64,000 nucleotides of DNA from Muricea muricata (taxonomy: Eukaryota > Cnidaria > Anthozoa > Malacalcyonacea > Plexauridae), in NCBI GenBank assembly GCA_963855995.1, contig OY979729.1:7582115-7646114 (forward strand), in the 5' to 3' direction. A program made the position numbers and the translations under genes. A model generated the notes under the pieces. The model saw nothing but the letters and a program-made list of their open reading frames with translations, did not search any database and had not been told where the DNA came from. Shown here in pieces: positions 41,200 through 52,245 of this stretch. The first letter of the stretch is position 1. Each line of letters opens with the position of its first letter.

Positions 41200-44100
41200 G
41201 TTAGAGTTTTATTATGAAAACAGAATTGGGGGTTAAGGGTCTTTATCACTTACTTGCAGTTTTATCAGGATTAATGAAGATCTGTTTTTATGTTTAAAAA
41301 CGTACTCAACACCGTTGATTCAACATCATTATGTATTGCTTAGCGCAACATGTATGTACATGTTTGCTTCGTTTGTAGAATGTGCTGAATAATGTTGAAT
41401 CGATTTTAAACAAACTTCAATGTATGCTAGCCCTCCTCACATATTTTTGTTCTAGCATAATTTGACTCATAACAGGTTTCCGTGGGTGGGGTTAGTGCAA
41501 AAAGAGTACTGCCCGGGACTGAGGACATGAGTTGTTTTGCTAATTTATGCAAGGAAGTTTACCGCGACCTTTTTGATTATTTATTACTGTGACGTAACTG
41601 ACGTCTACGATTGACGTTTTTTAGGCATTATGTCATTAAAAACGTAGACAAGCATCGCATTAAACTACAAGATAAACATATTCTGAAGAAATACATCTTG
41701 TAAACTCAATCCTCCAATTAAAATAATGTTTCTTAATTTTCTTAATTTTGCAATTGATATATTGATGATTTTGAAAAAACCCATGAAATATTACAGTCTC
41801 AACCCTTTCTTATTTTTACCTCGAGTATTGAGTTTACAAGATGTATTTCTTCGGAACATGTTTTATTTTGTATTTTAATACATCGCATTAAAGTTCATTA
41901 GTTTTCTGTTCGGAAAGAAATAATACGGACAGGCATGTTTTCTGGTGTTACAGTTTAACAAAATCCTTTAAGCGAACACATTGTTTCTTTGTGTCAGTTT
42001 TCTCAATTTTGCAGAATTGCAGTTGATATATTGCCAAGGCGGGGTAGTGTTTCTTGTGTCCCCAGAGTAGGCATATTCACTAACAATTTTTGTCCTACCA
42101 TTGAGAACTATAAATTGACTGATACATCATGCATCCCATGTTCCACAATGGTAAAATCAAACTGCTGCAGTAACAGTGACGCGCAAACGAGACGACTGTT
42201 AGGCCACCGTTAGGCCACCACTTACGCCACCACAGACGACTGTTAGGCCACCACTTAATAGCGTAACTGTGATCTATGTGAATTGTGAACTTGTTACCAT
42301 AGAGGTTGTTTCGAAACTTTCTGATGTCAAAAACTATTGCTCAGGCCTCTCGTTCAGTTGGACTATAATTTGTTTCGCTGGAACTCAGATCACACCACCA
42401 TAAGCAGTAGCACGTTCACGCCATTCCTGGATTTGGTCCAACGAAAAGCCAATGTCCGTTGCAGATGCATCAGTATGCATTTCAAACTGCAAAGAAAAAT
42501 CGAGATAGGCGAGTATAGGGGCTGAAACGAGCGCGGATTTAAGAAAGTTAAATGCAACGTCGCAGGCTTGATCGCAAGTATAGGGAACATTCTTCTGTGT
42601 CAAACCACAGTCAAACGGTGAGCGGCGATGCGGTGTGTGCGAAATCTTGAATGAACCGGTGAGCAACTATGTGGCCAAGGTATTCAACATGCGGCCGAGC
42701 GAACGAGCATTTCTGTGGTTTTAGTTTGATGTTTGCTGTGCGTAGACAAGCGAAGATTTTTAACACATCGTTTTTCAGACCATCGTGAGTGACAAATGTA
42801 GTTTTTGGTTTTGAGTGGTCATTGACTTGTCATCGAAGGTCCAATATGAAGTGGTAGTAAGTTCTTATGCGTCTTGTACTCGAGAAAAGAAATGAGAATC
42901 AAGACGACCTACCTTGTTCTGATCGAGATAATCGACGCAATCAATGTCTCCCTTTCTCGTCACGATATCACCAAGGGCAGCCCATGGACTGAGCGATGGT
43001 TGTATGACGCCTGGTTTAAGCTACGTTTTTACGTGTGCATCAGTTTTTTCCACGGATCGGAGGAGAAACATGGCATGGAGGCTTTCTAATTCGACGCTCA
43101 TTGCCTGTACCATTGCGATGCTGAACTAAAGTTGTATGACCCAATTCTTGATCGTTCACAGCAAACACGTCACGGTTTACTTCAACGAGCGGAGTTAGAT
43201 GCTCGTCTTCATTTAAATCATTGTCACAGAGATCGGCAAAAAATCGTTAGACTGGGAGCTCCCGTAAGTGCACAGTGTCTGTAACGGCAACTGTAAATTA
43301 TTCAGAGGCACCAAATTGATCCAAAATCGTCTGTCGATAAATGGTGATAGGCTGAGATGTAGGGCTACAGACGTGGTAATAGAAACGCTCTGTGAAAAAA
43401 ATTGACCAATTTATTTCCTCAAATTTAGCATTCCTCTAATCAATTTTGAAAAGTTCGTTTAAAGGTTCACGGCTTCCTGATTGTTGAAAAATCAGAATGC
43501 ACACCAATAAGATATAGCATTCTGACTAGTCAATTAACATGAGGTTATAAATCTTTCAGGAAACGTTTCAAAATTTTGAGGAATTGATCAGAGCAATTGC
43601 TAAGCTTGAGGAAATGAATTAGCCCCCGTTTAATACGTAGCATTTCAGTCGCCTCGAACGTAATTCAAGCAATAGATAATGAGATGGCTAAATTTATTAT
43701 CTATTGTTTGAGTTGCGTTCGACGCGACTGAAATGCGACGTATAAACCAGGCCTTAGTCAACTTGCCTATTGCGCTGACTGTAAGCAATTGAAATAGGAC
43801 GGAATTTTCGTCTGCTAGTTTGACAAGAATGACTGCCCTGCAAAGGCCATCGCGTTCTGGCGTGCGCAGTAACTAAACCAGTCGTGTTATGGGATGAAAC
43901 ACCTGTGGGTATTCCCCTGCGTTCATCTAAAATTACAGAAAATGGCGGTAGTACCCATGTAAGAGAGTACAAAGCAGATTTTGTTGAGGAAAAGGAGCTG
44001 GCTTATCCACTGTTTGTGGGGGCAGGGAAAGGTGACCAGAGAAGTTAACTGACAATGCGACAAAAAGTCAGCGCACTGTATGGCGTGGAACATTAGGACC

Positions 44101-45455
44101 AGAAATACTGCCGTGGATCACAGGAGAATTGTCACAGCAGGAAACACAAGCCCATCTAAATCTGAATTTATTAAAACATCTATCTGTATCTATCTAAAAA
44201 ATAGTGGGACAATATCAAAATGCTATTTGGTTTATCACTGAAGTTAGTCGAGCAAGCTTGTGAACGGTTCTATACTAGTAGACAAACAGCTCGCAGATGT
44301 TATTCTAGACTTGGATCAAGTCCGTCCCTTTTTAGGTCAAACGGGTCAAAAAAGTGGCCAGCCAAGTGAACGATTACAGGGAGAGACGGATTTGGCTCAC
44401 CTGCAGTGTTTCAAAAATATATTTTTGGCAGGAAATAAAATAAATAGACTTGATGTTATTTTAAACGGTTTCAGTAAGCAAACCCAGCAACCTCGTTTTA
44501 ACAAGTTATGACGTGTTACCGACCGAAAAATAGGTCAGTAAAGTTGGCGCGCTTGCAGGTTAGCCAAGACCGTCCCTCCCTCAAAAGTTCCTGCGTAATT
44601 TCGACTCCTCGGATTATATAGAGAGACGAACTTGATCCAAGTCTAAGGCCATTAGACAATGCTTTTATTGTGTGTCGAGCGCGATATTACCCCTCTGAAC
44701 GTCCAATCTATTCCAGTTATAAGCGTTCCAGATTCGTATACGATTTCCCCTGAGCACAGAACGTGTGGACACGTGAAACTCAAGGCCAAGTTTGCTCTAA
44801 TGAGCTTGCAAACATGAAGACCAAGACGACGATTCGAATCACCTTAGCTCGACAACTCCGGCTCTTTCTCCTAGATGAAAATATCACTCCTTACGGAGGA
44901 AGAATTCGCAACGCACCTTTGCAGTTTTCATCAAATTTTCCAGTTTTGCTCCCTCTGAACCACCACTTCACCACGTTAATGGTTAAACCACACCCTAACT
45001 CACGTTGGTCAGCACTACTGGATTCCGAAAGCTCGTCAGTTTCTCAAGAAGTTGCCACGTCGCTGCGTAACGTGTCGCAAAGTTAATAGAAAACCGTACA
45101 AGGCGCCTGACCCACCACCATTGCCCTACCTTCGACTGCTCGACTTGCTCCCATCTCGTCAACTGGATACTGGCTGTTGTAGAACGTCTCATTGAAAATC
45201 AACAAGCAACCGTGGGGAATTACTGCTGCACAAAAGATGCCCTGCATGCACCTCCACTGGAAAAAGTCACATGATAGATGTGTGAATGCAAAGAATCGGA
45301 GAAAGGGAGGATCCAATCTGGTCTTGTATATATGACAGTTTAATGTTTGTTCATATGGCAATGTGAAACTATGATTTAGAAGAAAAAATCTATGGGGAAA
45401 TGTTTAAACGTTCTAGCTACTACGAATATTTCATGTTTTTGGGCAACAGTTGTTG

Positions 45456-45526
<71 letters not shown>

Positions 45527-48500
45527 AAATACACACATTAAGTAGCTTAGACAGCTAAATTGTTATGTGATTTACATGAAAAAGAGAGACGAAATCAATT
45601 ATATGTATATAAGTACAATTACAGAGTTTTTGTAAACCTACAATCTATATTAAAAATAATTAATTAAAAGTGCCCCAGAATACCAAAGCCATAGTAGTTC
45701 AACAGTTAAAATATTTGAAATCCAAGAAAAAACCATTAATTATTGTCAAAAGCCATATTGTATTTGCGGATCGCATATACTAAAGGACTATTGTTAAAAC
45801 GTTCTGTTTTGCATTTAAAATTATAAAATTTATTTTCATTAAGTCTCGTGTGTTTATGCATGTTTGTCGGATGTCGTGGTTATGCATGTTTGTCGGATGT
45901 AGTTGTTTTCCACAGTTATATCTTAGATAACTTCTATCTATGCTGTTTAAACACACTGATCTCATAGTAAGTGGTTCAAACATGGCAGGAATATAGGGAA
46001 TAATATATAGATTACATAATTATACATTCGCAAGTCCCTGCTTGTTCCAAAATTTATACACGTCAGGGCAAATGAGAACACTTTGGAAACTTTGTAATTG
46101 ATAATATGAAAATAGTGGTGAATTTTGGTTTACAATTTTTGAATCGATGGGCTGGAAGTTGAAAAAATTGAAAATAACCAAATGATTTGGAGGCTGATCT
46201 GTAATCAATAATCACTACTTATTGTTTTCTTTGAACGTGTGTGAAAAATGACCCGGTTGGCAGTTTATTGTGATAGACTATCTCTTTTAGTTGCGAAAAT
46301 TTGCAATATATAAATTGCTTACTCAGCAAAAGTTGAGACCTCACTAGTTGGTTAACTTTGTTTAATAAGTACAACAGCGAGCATAGCTCAGTTATTATTA
46401 ACTCAGACACTACATGATAAGACGCATTGAAGAACATTTTTAATTTGTTCTCAAGGTAACACTGTCGTCCACCGCCCCCTCGCATTGTTTTTGTAAAACG
46501 GCTGTATACCGGAAACTTGTTAGGATAACATAATATCCGAAATGGGTCTACTGCATATCTATACCTGTACATGTCTAAACTTCCCTGGGAAGATAATAAT
46601 TTACGTGTAGAAAGTTATAGAAATTCCGTTACAAGGGCCTGGAGACGACAATGTTATATTACCAGCAAAATTTAATATCGTCTTCAATGCGTCTTGTCAT
46701 GTAGTATCTGTGTACAAAATTTCGTTGAGTTAAACGACATTTACGGATCCGCATAGTCACGATATCAAGAGAGTTTCAAGACGAGTTTAGCTTTTAAATG
46801 TATGATAATACAACAGAATTTAATAACAACTACTGACAGAAAAAATGGTAAGAGTAAATATAACCACAAACTGCCCGAACTCGATGTCATGACCATACGG
46901 ATCCGGTATCGTGTAAATGACGTCTTCGAGTTAATAATAACTGAGCTTTGCTCTGTTTAGCTGCTGTAAATAGAATAGAATAGAATAGAATAGAATAGAA
47001 TAGAATAGAATAGAATAGAATAGAATAGAATAGAATAGAATAGAATAGAATAGAATAGAATAGAATAGAATAGAATAGAATAGAATAGAATAGAATAGAA
47101 TAGAATAGAATAGAATAGAATAGAATAGAATAGAATAGAATAGAATAGAATAGAATAGAATAGAATAGAATAGAATAGAATAGAATAGAATAGAATAGAA
47201 TAGAATAGAATAGAATAGAATAGAATAGAATAGAATAGAATAGAATAGAATAGAATAGAATAGAATAGAAAACTTTATTTAAACACGCTGGCTCTGTCAA
47301 CCTAAGCTGTTTTCCACCGAGGGTAACTTTTCATTAATAATACGGAGGGTAACTTTTCATTATTAACGAGTTAATAATAACTGAACTATGCTCTGTTTAG
47401 CCTGTGCACAGACCTAAATGGGAATGATTAAGGTCTGTGAATACTTGAAAGATTTCTTGTCCATGCATAAATTAAATCTCAAGTATTAAAGAATTAAAAC
47501 ATTATAACATAATACATTAATTGATGTGTTTAAAAAATTTTCAATTTGCTTTAAAGTTAGCATGCCCATTTTTTCCTGTATAAAATCTCTACGATAAATT
47601 GCACTGTAAACCTGGAATAATTAGCATATTTAACTTAACTTGGTTCTCATTCTCCTCTCGGCCAGGACAAGCAATTTTTCAAGTCTTAATGGAACTCACT
47701 CTTTTAGATTTAGGTCTGTGAACAGGCTATGCTCTGTTTTGTTTTCATTAAACATGCCTACCCAATAGCAACTAGTGACGTCACAGCTTGCTGATGCAGC
47801 AATTTATATTTTGCACATTTTTGCGAATAATTTGGAAACAAAAAGAGATAGTCCGTTACAGTAAACTGTCAATCGACTTATTTTTGCATGCTCTTTCAAA
47901 AAAATAATAAGAATATTGTCAATACTATAATATTATAATAAGAATATTGGCAAAATTTAGATATTACAATTATTATCGCCACATGATTTCATATTAGAAA
48001 CTTTAATTTTGGTCTGCGAAATGAAGAATACTGAAAAATAATGCTAGCTAGTCGCGCCGGAAAGATCCGGCTTATCCCACGAGCAAGATTTTTTCCGCGA
48101 TTTTTAGTGACTCTTTTTATATCTGCACTAGTTGCACTTACAGCCCATAAGCATACTAAATTCACTGTCAAGACATATTTATAACATTTTAACGCGTTTC
48201 TAAAAAGTAATCTGTTTTAATCTATTACTATTTCTACAGGCCCATATCCCGAACCTTACTTGTTCATCAGATCATGGAATGAAATCCGGGCGATTGATTT
48301 GTTAACTCTGGATACAACTGTCGTCGTCAGTGGACTTACAGATATGGCGATGGATATTGACACTGTTGACAAGAAATTATACTTTCGCAAAGGAAACAAT
48401 ATATCCAGAGCAAACTATGATGGCAGCAGCGAGGAAGTTATCGTACAGAATGCTAAACCTTACAGAATAAGGGTGGACTGGAAAGGACGTCGCATATTCT

Positions 48501-48621
48501 GGACAAATGACATTGTTGGTAATAAAGAGATTTTCATAGCGACTTTAAATGGGCAGGAGAGAAGAGTGTTTACAACAACAGAGGACTGGGCTTGGAATTT
48601 GGCAGTAGACTCAAACGCAGG
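40938..48621 (+). CDS. LDL-receptor-class-B (YWTD) protein, two exons found
   Basis: Exon A (40938-41199) encodes a signal peptide, MKRLVFISTKITVGLLILIC, and a short cysteine-rich segment with six Cys after the signal (PFCEEQL, ERCWNNT, TPCCEAE, VEMCFYSG) and N-glycosylation sequons. It ends TCAG|GTTAGA with one base left. Exon B (48240-48621) starts CTACAG|GCCCA in matching phase and reads YLFIRSWNEIRAIDLLTLDT, KLYFRKGNNISRANYDGSSE, RRIFWTNDIVGNKEIFIATL and NGQERRVFTTTEDWAWNLAV. The spaced (Y/F)(F/W)..(N/D)...I..A..(D/N)G.......T..(D)..A(V/M)D pattern is that of LDL-receptor class B repeats in a beta-propeller. A secreted or membrane-bound LRP-like protein is likely. Later exons were not found by eye. 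In-frame ATGs also occur at 40896, 40902 and 40905. Confidence 0.8.
41665..41880. mobile_element. Foldback element with 12 bp flanking direct repeats
   Basis: Arms containing GAAGAAATACATCTTGTAAA and CTCAAT are inverted at about 41824-41860. The element is bracketed by CATCGCATTAAA at 41653-41664 and 41881-41892. It lies in the LRP-like intron. Confidence 0.75.
42190..42262. repeat. Small tandem repeat, GACTGTTAGGCCACCAC
   Basis: GACGACTGTTAGGCCACC occurs twice, with two further GTTAGGCCACCAC/TACGCCACCAC partial copies between. Confidence 0.8.
43400..43620. mobile_element. Inverted-repeat MITE inserted in the gypsy fossil
   Basis: TTTCCTCAAATTTAGCATTC with ATCAATTTTGAAAAG is inverted as TTTCAAAATTTTGAGGAATT and AGCTTGAGGAAATGAATT. 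No coding capacity. Confidence 0.7.
43620..43757. mobile_element. Hairpin MITE, ~60 bp arms
   Basis: CATTTCAGTCGCCTCGAACG and CAAGCAATAGATAATGAG invert to CTATTGTTTGAGTTGCGTTC and GACGCGACTGAAATG. The outer ends are CCCCCGTTTAATACG and CGTATAAACCAGGCC. Confidence 0.85.
44760..45200 (+). mobile_element. Fossil BEL/Pao retroelement piece, broken
   Basis: Plus-strand text matches the segment of BEL/Pao polyproteins just before and through the integrase zinc-binding region. Only this part is recognisable; no LTRs were found and several breaks are present. Sequence to about 44260 on the left may belong to it. It lies in the LRP-like intron. Confidence 0.7.
45457..45525. repeat. (ATT)n microsatellite
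   Basis: About 23 perfect ATT units. Confidence 0.97.
46290..46580. repeat. Dispersed repeat, member of a local family
   Basis: GAGCATAGCTCAGTTATTAT with TAACTCA, then TGTATACCGG and ATAACATAATATC, recur at 49893-50040. The GTTAATAATAACTGAGC word recurs inverted at 46931 and 47371. These are pieces of one unclassified repeat scattered around the ATTCT array. Confidence 0.6.
46969..47271 (-). repeat. (ATTCT)n pentanucleotide array, ~60 units
   Basis: About 300 bp of uninterrupted AGAAT (ATTCT on the minus strand). The same dispersed-repeat word GAGTTAATAATAACTGA borders it at 46929 and recurs at 47369. It lies in the intron of the LRP-like gene. Confidence 0.98.
47315..48235. other. LRP-like intron, remaining part
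   Basis: Contains a short direct repeat GAGGGTAACTTTTCATTA (47318 and 47345) and AT-rich text up to the acceptor TTTCTACAG. No other gene seen. Confidence 0.5.
48240..48621 (+). CDS. LRP-like gene, propeller exon (YWTD-type repeats)
   Basis: A 382 bp exon between TTTCTACAG and GCAGG|GTGAGT, phase two in and two out. It covers about three blades of the propeller. The FWTN and YFRK strands stand where YWTD is usual. Confidence 0.88.
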
Positions 48622-48624
48622 GTG

Positions 48625-50290
48625 AGTTTTATTGACTTGTAAAGGTTAAATTTTATCGCTTTCTATTTCATTAATTGTGAAATATTCAGCCGGCTGCGTT
48701 TAAAAACTTCTCGTCGACTTCATTAGTGCGACCAGGTAACACATGTCCCACACATACACACACTATGTGACGTAATACGTATTGTACTATCTACAGAGTG
48801 ATTATGCAGTTCATCGCTTAAAATTTAATAAATTTATACTTCTACAATTTCTGCAGAATTACAAGTGCATCAATTTACTACTGTTTAAAATAAAAAGTTA
48901 CTTCTTATACTTGGTTCAAACACCACATTCTATACGAGCTGAATTAAATAATTAAGTTTTATGCATGTAACATACACCCAGAGCGGAACAGACACATGCG
49001 CGTCTCTGGCAAAGATTCACCTGCAGTAAATTGAGTCCTGGCACAGTCTCGTGTTCCATCCTGTAGTGGTATAGTGGTTTAGAAGGGTCCGGGTGCGTAT
49101 GAAATCTCAGGTCACAGGAACGTGAATGCAACGTCTAAATGAATTAGAATTGGCAGGTATTATGAGGCCACATGAATTTACAAAGTTCTGAACAAGTTCG
49201 ACAACACTCTATACATTAAAGCGTGTTAGCAATATTTTTTATTGTTTATGTGAAAGAGCAAGGCCGTAAAAACTGTACCTTTCTCTTGTAGTCGCGAAGT
49301 TATTGGCAAAAGTGTAAAAAAGGAAACTTGCTGATTCAGCAAAAATAGTCGTCACTACTTACATTTTATATTTTACACGCTTTCTCACATCACATTACGA
49401 GCTAACCAAACATACAAAAGACATTATGTGACAGGGTTATCACAACAGCTTTTGGTCTATTACTGTGATCGCAAAGTTGACATTAGTGACTGCAAAGACA
49501 TGCACGAGACACGTACAAAGTACATACAGGATACATACAGGATACATACAGGATACATACATGAACGCATACAAAACGACTTAACCCCGTTCCCAAAACC
49601 ACGCGAGCGAGCTGGAAAAAATATATAATGTTGCAAATGTCATGCGTCTATCACGTGAAATGGCATAAAATAGAAAGGACGAAACCTAGACAGAATATAT
49701 TAAAATATTTTAAAATATGCGAATAAATGTTAAAAAAAACAATCAGAAATTACTTATTGGAGAGAAAGCATAAAGTCTTGCACCCCTGCCTCGGTCTCGC
49801 AATTTCGTAAACCGTCGCAAAGGTAATCAATCTTCGGTCACTTGTATGATTAAATCTATCCAGTTCTAAGTACCTTAAATGAAGGAAAAACCAAGCATAG
49901 CTCAGTTATTATTACCTCAAACTCAATGACATTTTGCACACAGATCAGGTCCCGCGCACGGTTTTTATAGCACAGCTGTATACTGGAACTGGTTATGATA
50001 ACATATATAATATCACAATGTGTCCGCTATATCTATGTGTAACGCATCGAGACACTCTAAATAACATTCTCAACTTTTAACAATTTATTCAGTACCGTTC
50101 AGACATGCACAGCCCATTCTCTCCGGGTGCACAGTCACACTCTCCCTCGATTACATGAAACCCTACTGCTTAAATCCTTAATGTTAATTATTTACAATAT
50201 TCTGTCATAACAGTGTTGAGCAATTACAACATCATGTTACACTATACCTCAACAATAGCACCCATGCCCACAAATAACAATAGTACAAAT
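48625..50290. other. Repeat-derived interval after the propeller exon
   Basis: Holds a weak tRNA-like stretch (CCTGTAGTGGTATAGTGG near 49060), a short ATACAGGATACATACAGG tandem at 49524-49560, and a second copy of the 46290 repeat at 49893-50040. No further LRP exon could be identified. Confidence 0.5.
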
Positions 50291-50299
50291 GTGTCTGCC

Positions 50300-51110
50300 C
50301 GGGAGTACTACTCACGAAAGCCGTTCTGATCAGGCGCATGAACATTTTGCCTGAGATGCCTGGGCCTAACCCGTGGGATATGTGGAGCATTGTCGCAGTG
50401 AGGTTGAACGTTGTCTGTGAGAATAGTGTAAATCACCTGGTCGCTCCCAAGTTCTAGAGCAGGGCAGACAACCTTGCCGTTATCCGCTGGTGCATAGCCA
50501 CGTTTCAACCAATCTTGATGAACCACCGTAATCTTACTTGTACTCGATCTTATTTTGTTGCCCCAATTTCCATCCAGTCCAAAAACTATTTCATAGGGAG
50601 ACGTTTCCTAGGGATTCTTGGTGACTAGTGTTGTTTACGAAAACTCCATAATCCCGATCGTTGTCATGTTTGTTACAAAATGCCGCTGACATTTCCTGCA
50701 GGGTTCTGTTTTGTCTCTCCACTTCCTCGTCGCAATGAGGTTGATACGCAGTTGTTCGGGTTTTTGTAATTCCCATTAATTGTAGACCTTGTGCATTAAT
50801 GTGCTTTCAAAATTTGCACCTTGATCAGAATGCAAGACAACTGGACGTCTGGAGCGATTCAAAACTCCATCAACAAGTATTTTTGTGACAGTGGAAGCTT
50901 TTTGATTAGGTGTAGGAAAGCTTCATGAATACATTTGGTAGAACTAGGATATGCGATTGGCCTCTGGCAAGGGCCCCATGTAATCGATGGCCCAAAACCT
51001 AAATGGCTCGCTAGCTTGTAAATTTTGTAGCGGCGCTGAGCCATTGTTGATAGCCGGTTCTTTCGACGCATCTGTATGCAGTCGAAATTCTCGACCGAAT
51101 TTGGGATGAA
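50300..51110 (-). mobile_element. Fossil Ty3/gypsy integrase region, broken
   Basis: Minus-strand text shows the integrase core entrance, the core's later part, and a C-terminal segment, in that order, as in Ty3/gypsy elements. It is truncated on both sides, broken by several lesions, and has no LTRs nearby. It differs from the gypsy piece at 42-44 kb in the part preserved. Confidence 0.8.
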
Positions 51111-51525
51111 TTAAGACTGGTGACTCTCATGGACATGAAAAGCTTTTTCACAGTCTGTGGTCACGTTACACTGCGTGCAGTTTGTTTTCGTGGTCAGTTT
51201 AGTGAGCGATGCCGAAATAGTTGCATTATTTTAAAAATAAACGGTGATAGTATGTCGACAATCCTAAGAAATTTCGGACTTCTTTTACTGTTTTTGACAT
51301 TCTGTTTTATTGATTCAACTTTTGTCGGAAGGGGCTAAATAACTCCATGCACCTTCGAAGATCACATGTCCGAGATGATGAACTTGTTGGGAATGCCGCT
51401 AGAGGCTAAAGTTTGAACCAGTACACTCACAATATAGTTTTACGGTCTAAATCATCACTCACGATCGCTGCATGTTGACTCTACTCACTATCCAGATCCA
51501 ACTATTTGTCTCTTATCACTGGACT

Positions 51526-51913
51526 TAGGGCCTGTTCATATGGGCAGAAGTTATCTCGGTTCCCGAGAAAACATTTCGACAGGTCAAATAATGTTGTTCT
51601 GTTCATATGGAGAAATGGTTTCCCGCTTACCGGGTAAAGTTTCCCGCCGTGATGTAGATTTTGTAAAGTGTAAACAGAAAGTTTTCCCGCTAAGCGGGAA
51701 AGTTGTGTTCATATGGGATAAAAATTATCTCGGTCACTGAGATCTCGCCTGTCATCAAGCGAGATCTCGGTTAACGGGAAAATTTTTCGTCTCATATGAA
51801 CGCAAGGTAACTTTTCATACTATTTTCGTAAGAAGGCGAGATCTCGCTTGTAAACTTGTCGAAATGTTTTCTCGCTAACCGGGAAAACTTCCCCCCATAT
51901 GAACAGGCCCTTA
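51526..51913. mobile_element. 388 bp palindromic MITE, TAGGGCCTGTTCATATGG ends
   Basis: TAGGGCCTGTTCATATGGG at 51526 and CCCCATATGAACAGGCCCTT at the right end form the inverted repeat, with TA borders. Inside are repeated GAGATCTCG, TTCCCGCTTACCGGG and TTCATATGG words in both orientations. No coding frame. Confidence 0.85.
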
Positions 51914-52245
51914 CTCATTCCCTATATGACGCATGCATTGATTTGATTGATTAGATAAATTATCATAATTATATTACCAACAATTCTCAGCACTCTCCCC
52001 CTACTCGTTTCTGACGGAAACGAATATAAAGTTCATGCTTCGTTCACCTAAATGAACAAATGTTACGATTGAGTTCGTTCCGAATGCAGTTTTTTCACGA
52101 TCTTCCGGGTCGACAGAGATATACTATATATACCGAGCTTCGAATCAAGCTCGGAATAGATTCCTTATAAATTTTAATATTTGTGACCATTTGCTTCGCA
52201 AATTAGCTTTTCGTTAGTGAAAAATAGAAAATAAAACTAAAGCTC

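Larger units (their letters stand above)
42360..44060 (-). mobile_element. Fossil Ty3/gypsy retroelement, broken
   Basis: Minus-strand text shows, from high to low coordinates, a protease-side region, the start of the reverse transcriptase, its later part, and the RT/RNase H junction. The order and wording are those of Ty3/gypsy. Two small inverted-repeat elements (43400-43620 and 43620-43757) lie inside it. It is heavily broken, with many breaks, and no LTRs were recognised. It appears old. Confidence 0.75.

Noticed and set aside
46887-47300. 137-residue frame of repeated FYSIL
   Set aside because: It is the translation of the ATTCT array, not a protein.
49040-49125. tRNA gene suggested by TAGTGGTATAGTGG
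   Set aside because: No matching box B or acceptor stem; at most a worn SINE head.
49428-49628. Frame TKYIQDTYRIHTGYIHE as a later LRP exon
   Set aside because: It is the translation of a short ATACAGGATACATACAGG tandem and lacks propeller motifs.
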